DNA from: Bursaphelenchus xylophilus
Lineage: Eukaryota > Nematoda > Chromadorea > Rhabditida > Aphelenchoididae
Assembly: GCA_904066235.2 (NCBI GenBank)
Contig: CAJFCV020000005.1
Location: 6,939,501 to 7,003,500 of the forward strand
Direction: 5' to 3'
Length of the DNA: 64,000 nucleotides
In this document: positions 37,311 through 49,779 of the stretch, in pieces
Layout: each line of letters begins with the position of its first letter
Numbering within the stretch: position 1 is the stretch's first letter
Notes under the pieces: model-generated
Database searches by the model: none
Seen by the model: the letters and a program-made list of their open reading frames with translations, nothing else
What the model was told of the DNA's origin: nothing
Made by a program: the position numbers and the translations under genes

Positions 37311-40300
37311 TCAGGCTTCTTTGATCAAAGGCCGATGATCGGCCCGGTGGTCACTGCGATGAAGGACTCCCCAACAATTCTCACAGTAATATTGAAGGCA
37401 TTCTGGATGGGGGCAGAAGAAGGGAGCAGCTTTCTCATCAGTCAATTGACCTCGACATTCGTCGCAAGGTTGATCATCCAGGACGTAAGGCTTGATCTCC
37501 ACCTGCAAATCCGCGTAAATTGATTCATAATCCGTTACGACCCCTTGGTTAGCTACGTATTGTCCCTTCTAGTCATACTGTACTCACCACTTTATCGATA
37601 TCTCCATGCTGAAGTCTAACATATTTATCAGTGATAGCCCTCATGTACGAATGAAAGTCCGAGAAGACCACTCTTCCCGCTCCTTTCGGATACTTCAATG
37701 GGAGATCGGTGTCGATGCCAGCCATGACCACATTTCCATACAATTCATCGATCATGTGAGCCAACTCCACAGCCCTGATAGGTCTCGGAACGCCTCCAAT
37801 AAAGATGGCTGATCTCAAATTGATGTGCATAAAAGGCTGGACGACGTAATCAGCCTCGGCCAGCATCCAAGGGCGGACTTGGACCAGCTTGGGTTGTTGC
37901 TGCAAGTTCATGACCTGCATAAAATATTGCTCATCTTCCATGATGCAGGCATTCCTCAACGCATGGACACTCTGTTCCTTCTCGTAGACGATGAACACAT
38001 AACCCGATCGGCTCTTGTTTCCGGAATTATTATTGGGCTTGAAGTCCGTGCGATTTGGCCAATCGGCACTCAGTTTTCCAAAGTGCCTAAAGGGATTTAA
38101 CAGGGCTTCTTCATCGATATCGGAGGGAACGCCACCCACAAATACTTTGCGGGAAAAGATCTCGATGCCCGGAGAGTACATGTAAAAATTACTCTTGTCC
38201 AGAGCGCCACTGTAATCAGAGGGGTTGTTACTTCGATCCTGAGAATCTAATTTGACTTACCATTTCCCAGCCGAATGCCCTCCATCAGCCGGAGATGGCC
38301 TTCCCAAACATCCACCGCGGCTTGGATTTAATGGAGAAAACTCGAGGGATTTGATGCCGGCATTTAGGAAATTCATGTGTTGAGTATAAGCGGTGTGGAC
38401 CCATGGATATCCGGGTTGCTGTTGCTAAAATTTCACCTCGAGATTACATATTTTACATAATCAGCATGTACAATATTAAATATTCTCACCGATCTCCCCA
38501 GATTCAGTCCCATAGCCATGTAGTAATTGTGGAGGGCCTCCAGAAATCTTCGATTCATTGCATCCAGCTGTTCCCCACCAAAAGGACAATTCGAGAAGTT
38601 GTTCATAACCCGAACTACAATACCGTAATCAGCATTAATCCCCTTACTTTTGATGACTCGATCCAATTGAACCAACTTCTCCAGGTATTCCCGCTCTTCC
38701 TCGGACAATGGGGGAGTCAGGCTGAGCTTTTCCATCAACTTTTCAACCTCCAGATCCATCTGAGATTGGGTCAACGGAGGTAGTCTATCACATGTCACAC
38801 ATGACAGTTCTGTGGGGAGATCTTCGGGCATTCCATAGAGATGATTGGCCGCTCCCACCATGGGATAACTACCTTCTGCCGTCACCCTGGGAGCTGACAT
38901 TCGACCACAATAAAAGCGGGATCCTTTTAAAAAGAAGCCACGGGAATTGACCACATTCTCATAATTATCATCACCAATTGTGGATTCGTCATCATCTCTC
39001 CATTCGACAGATTGATGAAAAAATGGATCAAAGTTGGAAGTTCGTAGGCGAGGCTTTCGGACTAAAAGGGCATTCATTACCAGGGCAATAAACCTCGTAA
39101 TTTATACTATAAATTACATTACCCATGTTCGCTTACCGAGTTTTGGTGGAACTAATGCGACTTTGGCCATGTTGAGCTGATTAATTGACTGAAAACTTCC
39201 ATAGCTGACCTTTGAAGCGTAATCAGCAGTACTATCAAAAGATGAGGGTACTCGAAACGGCATGGAGAAGTTCATTTCCACATCTTCAGTAATGGTGGCC
39301 GGACGAATCGAATCAAATCTACTAAAGTCCGCTCTGGGAATGGATGTAATCGATGGATGGCATGACGAAGGATCCTCGTAACCCATACTCTTGATCAATG
39401 TCTTCTTCTTTCGGTTCTTTTTCCGGTCCTTGTCACCTGAAATGTCATAGATAATATAAATAAAATCTGAAGAAGTCAAAATAATCCGGCAAATATTATA
39501 ATACAGTAAATATAATAGTACTGCAAAAGCCTAATTATTACCTGGAAGAGCTCCAAAAGGGTCAAAGTCGACAGTACTGCTCAAGGTCGTAAAAGATTTG
39601 TCATCTCCCTTCTTGGAGAACATTGAATTGAATCCGTCGCTTTCCCGGTCCTCATCCCCAACGTCTCCTTTCTTGTCGACTGTCGATGGATTGTCGACAT
39701 AATCCTCCACCACGTTCAGATCCTTCAACGCCTTGTTGAAAGCCAGCCATTTCCTCGGTTTAGTCTCGGGTGGGGTAATTGGATCGGGGCGGAGCCAAGA
39801 ATCATGATAGCCTCCGGTTTTGCACTTATCCCCAAATTCTCGATAAGGCTTAAGTTGTGCAATCGACTTCCTTCCGCTCTGTTTTCTTCGTTGAACTTCC
39901 CAATCATCCGAGTTTTTTTCGTCGCTCGGCGGAGGATCTCGCCAGGAATTTGGAACAGTTGGAACGACCGAAGTAGGGACAGGAGGGATATATTTGGGAG
40001 GGGGAGGGGCTGGACACATCGAATCTTCAGATCCATAACGCCATTCAGCCAAACAACGGCCCATCTGAAACGATAATTGACGAAACGATTGCGTAATGTT
40101 ATAGACAACTTACATCGCTGTCGACGGAGGTTCTATTAAGCCGTCGACTCACAACACTTTGGAATCCTTCACTAGCGTCACTTCTCCAATTGACATCATT
40201 TGACGGAGCCATCTGATATCTCAAGTTCTGTGGTCCCGGAGGCGCGGACTGAGCTCGATAGTGACTGACCCAAGTGGAAGGAATCACTGGCATTCGATAG

Positions 40301-41609
40301 GAACGGCCCAGATCTCGTCGAGCAAACAGTGGAGAGGGGACTGTTCCTCCTTCTACAGGTTGCGGCAACTTAAAAATCCATTCAGAGCGGGATGAAAAGT
40401 TGTATCGCCGTGCAAACTTGACGCTCGGAGCCATGGGGAAATTCTCGGAGTCACTCTCGGAATCACTTGGAAATTGAGGCTCCATTGGCGGGGTCAGAGC
40501 TCGAATATGAATATTTGAAGCACATCGACGAGGCCGTTTCATTGGAGGGCGGAGGAAAACAATCGAGCGGGCCTTGGCCGTACAGATCTCATCAGAACTC
40601 GAGGAGGGACTTTCATCTTCAGAGGGCTGAGTGGAGGAGGTCACAAGGTTAGTGAGGAGAGGAGGGAAATCAATGTTACAATTAACGTTGACAGAAGAAT
40701 CGGGCTCGGGTTTTAATCCAGAAGTCTTTTCAATTTCTTCGGTCTTGCCTTCCGCTTCATCTAAAGCAAGCATTACTTTGCTATTCAAATAACCAACTTA
40801 CTCTTTTCCTCAACTTCTTCCATCTTTTCCCCATTCTTTTCTTCCTTCTCATCTTTATTTTCCGTCTTTTCTTTTCCCTTTTCTTTCTGTTCTTCATTAT
40901 CAAATCGATGTCCATTCTTCAGCAATTGGTCGATCAATTCCTTATTGGTCGACACCTTGATGTGCACAGGGACACCCTCAAAACATCCTGGTCTTTCTCT
41001 GACCATTTCGTGATTAAAAATCTTGGCCAAGTCCAAATCCAATTTCTTGGCAGTAAAGTCCGAACACAATCCCTACAATGATGTCGTTAATTGCGTGATA
41101 AAGAAAAGTGGCCATACAAATAGAAAACGATTACTTGAGGATACTGTAGAACATAGAGGGGTTCGGTGTTGAGGCCGCATTGGTATCTCTCCCAGAAATA
41201 AATCTTTCGCTTGACCAACTTGAGAGGGGTCATGTTCTTGAGTTCCTCAACTTTAACTTTCTTGACGAAACTCGGTAAAAATGAAGTTATATCGGTTGCA
41301 ATCTCTTGTTCGGCCTGTAAAAAATTATTTTGATTTAAATGTTGAATTCTATCGCCATGGAATTACTGTAATGTCGCTTACAATAACTTGAACTCCATTG
41401 ATGACGTCATTCGCATCCAGAGCAAGACGGGAACGAAGACCCTCCAACTGACGACCCAACTTGACACTGTCCTCGGAATGACGGACATGGTTGAGCATAC
41501 GAAACGTGCCGACTTGATACGGTATTTCGGACATCGTCGGATCATGGTCTTGATAAACACCAAATTGATTGGACGGATAATCCTCTTCGATCAAAGATTT
41601 CGAGAACAT
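37311..41609 (-). CDS. CPEB (cytoplasmic polyadenylation element-binding protein)
   Basis: RNA-binding translational regulator of germline mRNAs. Exons: 41382-41609, 41135-41314, 40802-41072, 40114-40760, 39542-40064, 39137-39436, 38490-39061, 38261-38424, 37588-38209, 37311-37502; as one reading frame this is 1232 aa. The C-terminal half is unmistakable: RRM1 from RKVFVGGVPSDIDEEAL with GYVFIVYE, RRM2 from SAIFIGGVPRPIRAVELA, and a ZZ-type zinc-binding end (CDECRG, FFCPHPECLQYYCENCW, H...H) that stops after LIKEA. The middle is Pro/Ser-rich. The first about 227 residues (41609-40802) are an unrelated-looking segment joined through a 41-nt intron with correct phase; they may instead be a separate gene (next entry). 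C. elegans has four CPEBs; which one this matches I cannot say. Confidence 0.85.
40785..41609 (-). CDS. Unrecognised protein upstream of, or fused to, CPEB
   Basis: Alternative view of the first three exons of the CPEB model as an independent short protein. Exons 41382-41609, 41135-41314 and the frame running on to a stop at 40785 give about 230 aa starting MFSKSLIEEDYPSNQ. It contains aromatic and charged blocks (KRKIYFWERYQCGLN, HEMVRERPGCFEG) and ends in a Lys/Glu-rich stretch. I recognise no family. If the GT-AG pair at 40801/40761 is used, the frame runs straight into the CPEB linker. If it is not, the protein ends LVI and CPEB would start at an internal Met. No signal peptide or membrane helix is visible. 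Confidence 0.45.
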
Positions 41610-41958
41610 TACGCGACTGATCCCGACTGTAGGTTTTGCAGAAAATGAACAATCATCCCGCCGGTTCCGCGATTAAGTTTCTTTTATGCAAATTCTGTTG
41701 GACTTGCACAAATTTTGAAAATAATGCATGCATCAAAACTTCATTTCCAATGACATTAAACAGAACTTTCAGCCGTTCGATGACCTGACTTTCTTCTTGA
41801 ATTCACCAAAAATCATTGCGAGAATTACGCTTCGTATAAGATGTAACCATCCGCAGGCTGCGCCCATGGTTTTATCCTTTTTTGCGAGAAAACTTTTTTC
41901 AAACTCTGACAAACTTCGTTTTGTGAAATTTTTATCTTCTGAATGATCTGTTATCAGT
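41610..41958. promoter_or_regulatory. Shared 5' region of CPEB and SUN-domain genes
   Basis: A 349-nt gap between divergent start codons must hold both 5' regions. No specific element is claimed. Confidence 0.35.
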
Positions 41959-43398
41959 TATGGCGCCAAGGTGAGTAGCTAACCTGGAAATAGTTTACTC
42001 CTGGTAGGTTTATTTATTAATTTGGATTTTTAGAGCCAAGCCACAAGAAGGTTTAAAACCATTTTGGACGTATCTTTTGGCGGCTGGAATTGCTTTCGTC
42101 TCATATCTAATATTACTTTTGTTTGCAAAACCATCAGAATTGGATGTCATAGTCATGGCAAGTTTTGTTCTTTCGTACGCTGTGTTTGCTGAAATACAAG
42201 GTTTTTTAGAGCGAAACTGGTCTGAAACTTCGTAAATATGAAGAACAGTATCTGGGAGAGATGGCACGATTGATGTACGATCAGAATCAACGCGAGTTTC
42301 GATTGTTAACGGAAGAATTGAATCGGGTTGGTTAAGGTATCTAAAATAATGTTTTCCATAGATGAGAGAGGAATTGAAATCCAGCATGAACTCATTCGAG
42401 GACAAGATCGAGAAGTTGGTTCAGGAAAAAGGTGATTTTTTTTATTTTTCTCTTTTAACATTGTTTTAGAGACACCTCCTTCTCCCATAAAACCTACATT
42501 GAAGTCCAATTTTGCTCAACTAACAGCAGGTAATTGTATAAAGTTTGATATTTATTTCATCTGTAGGCGCCTCAATATACTCACATTCAGTCCCACACGA
42601 TTTCGGAGCGGAAGTTTATCAGTTCATGAGCATTCCACTAATAACTTACAAAAGAGACCCGAATATTTTATTAGAGGTGAGTTAATCTGGAAGGATAATA
42701 CTGTTTTGTAAATAGATTAGTTTCCTAAAATTGTTTGTGAAATGGGTAATCCAGAAAAGAAATTTTTCCCTTTCTGGATTTATCTCTTCGTCTGAACCAT
42801 AAATGAACGCCTAATCTGAGGGATAATATAACATTAATCTAATCTTATGAGGAAATAGCTCGTTTTTTCTGGATATATTTCGAATATGAAGGAAATATGA
42901 TTTCAGAGCAAAGCTGAGATTAGTTCGGGATTGTGCTGGCCTTTCCAAGGATCCCATGGAGAAGTTACGATCAAGCTCTTCGAATTGGCAAACATATCTC
43001 AGATCTCATACACACATATCTCATTGGACGAAACCCCGCTCATCTTGTCGAATACCTCACCCAAATTGATCGAGGTTTATGCTGGATTCAGGCCGGAATC
43101 CCTCCAATCCATCGGCTCCATGGAATTTGATCCTCAACAAACTCAAAGTGTATTTATTTTGGAGGTAATGCTTATTATTATGATTTTTTGATTTAGGCCT
43201 TGACAGCTCCGATTTTTTGACTAGGAAAGCTAACAAAGGAAAGGTCATCATACAATTCTATTATCCACAAACTTAACCTAATTTCAGAAACCAATTATTG
43301 CCCGATTTGTCCGCTTTTCAGTAGTTTCCAACTTTGGAGGAGAGTTTACATGTTTATACCGGTTGGGAGTCCATGGCGATCGGATCTCAAGAACATAG
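41959..43398 (+). CDS. SUN-domain inner nuclear membrane protein
   Basis: SUN proteins span the inner nuclear membrane and bind KASH proteins to link chromosomes or nuclei to the cytoskeleton. Eight exons: 41959-41969, 42034-42166, 42210-42326, 42362-42431, 42470-42529, 42567-42676, 42907-43164, 43288-43398 (289 aa). The N-terminal nuclear part is very short, then a membrane helix (YLLAAGIAFVSYLILLLF), a coiled coil (LKLRKYEEQY to KIEKLVQEK), and a SUN domain with CWPFQGSHGEVTIKL, ISYTHISL, ARFVRFSVVSN and EFTCLYRLGVHG. The end of exon 2 is uncertain; a weak GTTCTT donor was chosen to keep frame. It is short compared with C. elegans SUN-1 and UNC-84, lacking a long nucleoplasmic region. Convergent with the next gene, 42 nt between stops. 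Confidence 0.88.
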
Positions 43399-43440
43399 AC
43401 AGTAATTATAAAGAGCTTTATAGTACAAATAAAGTACGGA

Positions 43441-44506
43441 TCATTTCATTTCGTATTGATTTCGTCGTTCCGAATCTTCATCCAACGATCCGAAGGAATC
43501 CGATCGTCCCAGAGATCTTTTATCACCAAGATCTGAATCGACACTGGGGAGTTTCATAATGTTGAGTTGTTGGAATGTCTTTACAGCTGTTTTCTTGTGT
43601 TTTACGAGGTCTCCCACGGATCTGGCCTTCCCCACTTCGGATAGGAGTTTATGGGAGAGGATGGTCTTCTTGGGGAACTCATCGAGGTCCGTGAAGTCGT
43701 TCACTAAAAGGGTTATTATTAGTAAGGTAAGGTTTTAATCTTATGCTAAGATCGATGTCGAATTAAAAATATGGGACCTACTTTGGCCACATGATTGCGT
43801 GGACGAACTGCTCTTCTGACTATCGTTTGTGGCTTCACTGTCGGTTCGGTTTAGTCTCATTCCCGCCAGTTTTCGCCTGAATTCTTCATCACTTCCTGTC
43901 CTTTCCAGTCCTAAAATTACGATTATTAAAACTTTAATGGGATTTACATTATCAATTTTTTGCATGATATAAGCCTTGTGCTTATTAATCCGAGAGGACC
44001 ATGTCAAAATTAAAAAAAAAAAATCTTGTCGGGTTTACAATCGGGATTTGCGGAATTCTTGGCTGCTGTTTTTTGGCCAGTCAAGATTCCGGGGATTCTT
44101 GATGTTGACCAAAACAATGGCATTTTGACTGCTTATCAGCCAAGAATTTCGTAAATTCTGACTGTACTGTAAACTTCTCGAATTAATAACCCACAAGGCT
44201 TACGTAATACCTACCGGGCAACTCGGGTTGATATTATTTTAATCGATGGATACTCGCAAAATATTTAGCGGGGGTTTAGGCAAAGCCACCAAAAATGGAG
44301 TCAACCCGAGTTGCCATATATGTGTAATATATAACTCAAGCGTTTTTTAATACATGCAATATTTTAATGTTACATGTATTAAAATGATGACAAACGAACT
44401 TACCAAACCTGGAGCTGGGGGAAGGGCCGTCCAGTAAGACTTCTCTCGCCTTGGAATTGAATCCTCGGTGAGGCGCGGGATTTCGGATAGGGGCTTCAGC
44501 CGACAT
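43441..44506 (-). CDS. Small serine-rich basic protein, unknown
   Basis: Three exons: 44404-44506, 43782-43910, 43441-43703 (164 aa). Starts MSAEAPIRNPAPHRG and carries several likely phosphorylation patches (RTGSDEEF, NRTDSEATNDS, SSSSTQS, GRSDSFGSLDED). A central predicted helix reads FPKKTILSHKLLSEVGKA. There is no signal peptide or membrane span. I do not recognise the family. Exon phases agree and codon use is ordinary. Its stop is 42 nt from the stop of the SUN-domain gene on the other strand. Confidence 0.6.
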
Positions 44507-45578
44507 TGTGGCTTCTGAAATTTGGATTAAACTCAAATATGAAATGGTCTTATAAATTAGGCTCGAAAACAACAAAAAGAATATAATCAAACAGCAAAAA
44601 GACTGGATTGTTGATGAAATAATCGTCAACAATCTACACAGTAATCCACCGGGTATTTTGACTGTGAAGGTAGTCAAAGAAGTAAGTAAAAGTTCGTTGG
44701 ATGCATCTGAATGGTGGGCTGATTACTCGAATAAACAACCAGTCCCATTTATAAGGTCCCACCCTAATCCTTGCCCAGGCACCACTTCCTGGGGGTAATT
44801 ACCCGGACCCCCAAAACTTTCGAAAAAAGATAATCCCCGGTAATAATCGAATGTCTGAAATGGGGGGAGTTAGATGTACTCGGGATGGGATCTACTGTTA
44901 ACCAAAACAGCACACCCTGCAGCTAGCAATTATGTGGGTGAGATGAGGTTAAGCTTGCCAAGGGAGCGGGTACAAAGAGATCTTGCACTTGATGTTATCC
45001 ATGATGATAATGCAAAATAAGGGACCAGCAAGGAAATTGCAGGCTTATAATTACAGTATAAGATAGAAAAGACGAGATATTACAGTTGGGACTATTCTTA
45101 GCGCCAAGATAGAGAAATTCTGCAGTAAATTGTAGTCGAGGTCAAGTATAACATACACAAACGATGAACATATCTTTTGTGATGATCCTAAAGGTATAGA
45201 AATGGTAATTATAGCTTTTCGACATTTTTCCGTAATATGTACATATATTACACCCAAAGTAATAATTCAAAGAGAAAATCGCTGACAGCTGCTCTTCGAA
45301 ACAAAATCGGTTCAACATGAGCATTCTGATGCTCAACGCAACTAAAAGGTATAATCAGCAAGCACATGAAGCCGTATTTTGCCAACTGAACATGTTAATT
45401 AGACCAAGCAAGTAATGGTTATTATAAATTTGTCTGCCAAATAGATACGAACATGGTATAATATTATCAGATTACACTGCATTTACATTCAAAAAGGCTT
45501 CTCGAAACATTCTTCAGAAAATAGGTAGGACACCTTAAAAGGCCACTTTACTTTTTGAATCGCGCTTTTATGTATACA

Positions 45579-45620
45579 GGGTGATTCAAAAAAAATGGAC
45601 ACTTTTCTTTCTTCGATTTC
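45579..45620. mobile_element. Possible single transposon end (CAGGGTGATTCAAA type)
   Basis: The sequence TA CAGGGTGATTCAAAAAAA followed by TGGACAC looks like one end of a mariner-type element: it is preceded by TA and shares CAGGGTG with the foldback element at 20515. I found no inverted partner to the right, so the element is truncated or the match is chance. Confidence 0.3.
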
Positions 45621-46005
45621 TCTTGGCTTTGAACGTTTCTCGGAAAAAGATGGACATGGCATGAAACTACTATGTTATGTGTACATCTTCATTGCAAAAA
45701 TTATTCACTAGCTGCAAAAGTTGCCGACATATGGTTGCTTAAAAATTGCCGGGTCAGCGCACACATTCCCGCGGCGAAATTTGGAAAGTTTTCGATCCTA
45801 AATGTCTTAAGGGTGTAACAGAGACGTTCTGAGCGGCCTCAGCGAAACACAGACGCCTATTCTCTAGGACCTTTTAAGGATTTAAGCCAGGTCTTTCAGA
45901 CAATGAAAAATCAGAGGCCAAAAGTTAGACAACCAGCGAGGGAAAATCAACGCTCATTTGGGCGGTTTTACAAAAACTTAGCTCTGCCGAACGTGGTCAT
46001 AGTTT

Positions 46006-47640
46006 TTGAACCAATTCCATTTATACCACGTTTACTGCTCTCTTGTGAGTATATTAAACGCATTTTTCACAACAGTACCCTTCAATTGGCAAAACTGCAA
46101 ACAAAATTTCGACTTTTTTTACTTTTTGATGGGTCATCGCGAAGATACTTGGATTCTGAAGGCTAGGTTTGTTCAAATTAACGGAGACCAATTTAAAATT
46201 GAAGAACAGACTTATAATTTTGTATACTTTAGAAAACCCCATTTTGTTAATTGCCATGCTCTCCGCCTACATTTTCCAGGCAGCTTTAAGCACAATCAAA
46301 AGTTATGTGAGTCTTTAACCATTGCAATCTGATCGTTATATTCATCTATCTCTGCTATGACATGTATAAGCTGATATCGGCGTAAATAAAAAGTGTGAAA
46401 ATATATTACAAAGAATATCGTATCTTGATGAAAATAACTTCTTTGTTCGATTTACCGGTTATCTTTAAAGACTGTCAACAAAAAATATTTTAATCTATAT
46501 AGCAATATTTAGTTAAAATAGGAAAAAATATTGCCGTTATAAAATAAAAAAGAGAGTTTGGAATACGACAAGAGTGCCCAGTGTTATATGAACCATGCCG
46601 AACACCATAAATCGTGTTATAATATGTGGGAAATTATGGGGTTTCTGCAGACCGGAATCGGAGAAAATGATGACATAAGGGGATTAAGATACAAAGAGAT
46701 TAGTGAAAACGTTACAAAAACTATTATAGTCGAGATTACGCAAACATACGTGCCATCAGATTACCCAAAAATGTGTACTCGACACTACATATTTTCTATA
46801 AATAATTTCCCCTCCATTTATATCCAGGTACATTTTTGGACGAATGCATTATAGGAGACTACAACAAGATGCGCTTAAATTTGAGTACAACCTAAAGGAT
46901 TTAATTAATAAGGGCCACTCAGAAACTAACAAGAACGGTTAACCAAATATGGTAATTTTAAAGAAAATTCACGCAAATTGTGAATTTCCAAGTGTAATAT
47001 GAAGATTGGATCTGATTAGAGACCATTGTCTGCCTTCTCAGAACCCCTGAACTTTGTAGTCGTGTTGCTCAGTAAGCCTGCCTACAATCGCGGTCATTAA
47101 GTCGCACTTGTCAGTTGTGCCAAAGCCAGTAAATTTAGAGGTTAAATACGAATGCTTTCCTGGGAAAATGGCTGAATTGTGTAACCGATGCTGCCATAAT
47201 TGTCCATTGTAGCAATTACTAGCCCCTCGGGTCAACTTTAAATCCCATCATTTCTGGTTGAACAAATCCCTGAGGCGGGGAAATAATTTTTTCTGCATGA
47301 TAACAAGTAAAAAGCAATTGCTTTTATTTTAACCGCTCTAGTATTAAAAATACTGTTTAAATCTGTCTTCCAGTTACGGCAACCCATGAATTCGGCTGCT
47401 TCCCCACCCAGATACGGGTATTATTTCCGTCTAGACAGGTATATTTACTTGTCCCCTTTGTAAATCCTTTTCTTTACAATTTTTTTAAAGAGAGAGTTAG
47501 GTAATCTGCATGACGAAAACGTCAGCCATAACACTATATCCTCAATATCTGCCCCAAACAAAGCTAAATGTGAATTCATTCAAGGCGAATACTATGACAT
47601 GGAGATTGACGCGGCAAACAATAGCAGACAACAATTTTAG
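46006..47640 (+). other. Possible degraded or orphan gene, plus strand
   Basis: Several separate open pieces look more protein-like than the surrounding DNA: about 46006-46320 (WILKARFVQINGDQFKIEEQ, CHALRLHFPG), 46558-46830 (QCYMNHAEHHKSCYNMWE, NVTKTIIVEITQTYVPSDY), about 46858-46940 (LQQDALKFEYNLKDLINK) and about 47490-47638 (AKCEFIQGEYYDMEIDAA, ending at a stop). I could not join them with good splice sites in phase. They may be a fast-evolving gene, a broken one, or chance. Confidence 0.25.
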
Positions 47641-48031
47641 GTAATGAAGGGAATAACATAGTCATTAAGCGCATGTAAGCAAGCCAATTGAAGCGTTTGT
47701 ATTTTTGAATGTGTAATTTGCATCATTCAGAAGAAGAAATTGCCAAAAACAATGTAACAAAGCGGCAAAAAATCGACTAGGAAGAAGGACGGCGGCAATT
47801 GTCCTAGAGAATGAAAGGGCTACTACCACTAATTGTGAGCCAAAAAGTTATTTTAGTCGGTACCCGACTTGGAAGCGTTCCTTCATGTTGTATTTGGTGA
47901 TGGTGCCGATTATAAGCAACAAATTTAAAGAATTTATTGGCTGTACGTGTATGTATAGAACGAAACTGAACAATATCTATTTATATTGTAACATATTAAA
48001 CAAGAAAACACAATAGGTCTGGCCAAGTACG

Positions 48032-49779
48032 TTACCAGGAGGGTCCCCATCCTCCCTTATTATAAAAGTGTTTGTAAGGGTAAGGTCCAAAGTTGTGGTA
48101 TTTGTTGGGACCAACCCAGGAAAACTTTGTAAAAGGATAGTGTCCTCCTGTCAAAAAGTGGGCTAATAACATATTCTGAGGAGGCATTCCATACAAAAGA
48201 GGCTGGCCGTAGGATTGACTGTGAACATACGAGCCGCTACCTGGAGTATAAGGAGGTCGAGGAGGTGGAGCCCCTTGTGGATGTTGAGATCTGTCTCGGT
48301 ATTGATAGTTGGAATCCATCGAGGATGGAGCTCTGCCTTCAGGGGAATATCGGTTCTGCTGGAAAAGAATAATTTTTATGTTGTAGAAGCAGTCGTATTT
48401 AGTCATCACATGACGTCACAAGACTCAAAAATCAAAAAATTTCCCTGCAAATTTTGCAACGACACTGAAAAAGTTTTTTTCTCTGAAATGTCTTCGGAGA
48501 TCGCTTACTCTCTGGTCGACAAGAAAGTATCGCTACAAAACATGAGTTAAGATTTTTAAGAGCTGAATTGTGGAAGAGCCAAAAGGGTGCAAAATTAAAA
48601 AAATCTGAGCATCGTACCCCATGAAACTTCCCGCGTTAAGGGATTCGATATTTCACTTACTTGTGGTGGAACGGACTGAGATCGGCCTCCTCGAATATCC
48701 GCGGCAGCAATGTATCCCTTGTCTGGCACCACCGTTGAGTATAACTTTAGCTTCTGCCCCATCTCGTGTAATGCTCGCCGAATATCGGCGTCGTTATATA
48801 GAATAATCTACAAATGGGGGTTGTCTACGAAAATTGGGGATGGTAACAGGTTCGTTCAATAATCTACTTACCTGTCTTCCACCGTAATTATTATAGGCCA
48901 AAACTCCTTGGAAGTTGGGGATCTGTTCTCGGGCCTTGTTTAGGACCAATTGGAAGAGATCTCCACCTCGTTCGATCTCTTGTTTTGTCAAATATATCCT
49001 CAGCCGCTTCCCGTAATGATCCCAGGGTATTTTCGTATCAGCAAACGCGTGATTCTGATTTCGACTTCTGAATGAGCAAGTACTTTATGAGCAATATAAT
49101 GGCCTTTTATATACTCATTTCTATTCCCATAATTTCCAAAGCTCTTGCGTCTAATGTTCCCAAGGTTTGCAAAAATTCACAGGTTTCCTGTTCGTCACAA
49201 CAAATGGGAACAGCAACAAAACTAGGATAATGTTCAACACAAGACTACCTTGAGTAAACGACGGGGAATAATTCAAAAATAGAACATGGGATGGGAAAGG
49301 CAGTATTAGGGAAGGGAGCTGTACAATTTACTCGGAAACATGTGTGAGGACATAATTGTGCTCGTAATGTTAGGGTTGTCACATAAGCTGCTAAACAGCT
49401 TGCTTTCCACATTTCTCCTACTGTATGCCACGTAAAACGAGGGAATTACGGAAGCATTTGCCGAAGATTTTACATGAGCCGGTAGAATTGATGGATGACA
49501 TATTTAATGGTCCAATAAGTGTACAAAAGATGCCCTATAAACCTCAACTTGGAGATTTGACCAATGGAGCTACCTAGCTAGACGTTTATGAGATTAATGT
49601 TAGCAAAAAATCAGACTTCCCGAAATGAAACGAACTGCTAAATAATGAAGAAGGCTTGGTCCTCTGACTTACTGATTGGACGACTGTCTGGACAAAGGCC
49701 GGGAGACCGTGTCAAAAACGGAATTGTGGAATCGCGCTTCGTGCGGCCGATGCCATTCCTCGTAATATGGGTCCCCCAT
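48032..49779 (-). CDS. Ubiquitin-fold (PB1/doublecortin-like?) protein, Pro/Tyr/Gly-rich tail
   Basis: Four exons: 49673-49779, 48872-49067, 48661-48807, 48032-48358 (258 aa). Start at 49779 (MGDPYYEEWHRPHE). Residues of about 50-130 form a compact domain: KRLRIYLTKQEIERGG, DLFQLVLNKAREQI, GVLAYNNYGGRQIILYN, DADIRRALHEMGQKLKLY. The pattern of an early basic strand, a helix, and a late 'D-D-I-R-A' element resembles PB1 or doublecortin-type ubiquitin folds, but I cannot decide and it may be neither. The tail is disordered (APPPRPPYTPGSGSY) and ends with an aromatic Tyr/Phe/Gly segment (KYHNFGPYPYKHFYNKGGW). The last intron contains a copy of the MITE family seen at 14175. The first exon was chosen because it gives a consensus donor, correct phase and an in-frame ATG. 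Confidence 0.65.
48400..48625. mobile_element. Relative of the 14.2-kb MITE, within an intron
   Basis: Lies in the intron 48359-48660. The right side reads AAATCTGAGCATCGTACCCC, close to AAATCTGAGCGTCGCAC at the end of the 14175-14600 element, and the inner words TGCAAATTTTGC and TTTTTCTCTG are shared. The left end is not clear, so limits are approximate. Confidence 0.4.

Larger units (their letters stand above)
44507..48031. other. 3.5 kb without a confident gene
   Basis: Mostly AT-rich. It holds a possible transposon end at 45579 and uncertain plus-strand coding pieces between about 46000 and 47640 (listed separately). I see no RNA gene. Confidence 0.4.
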
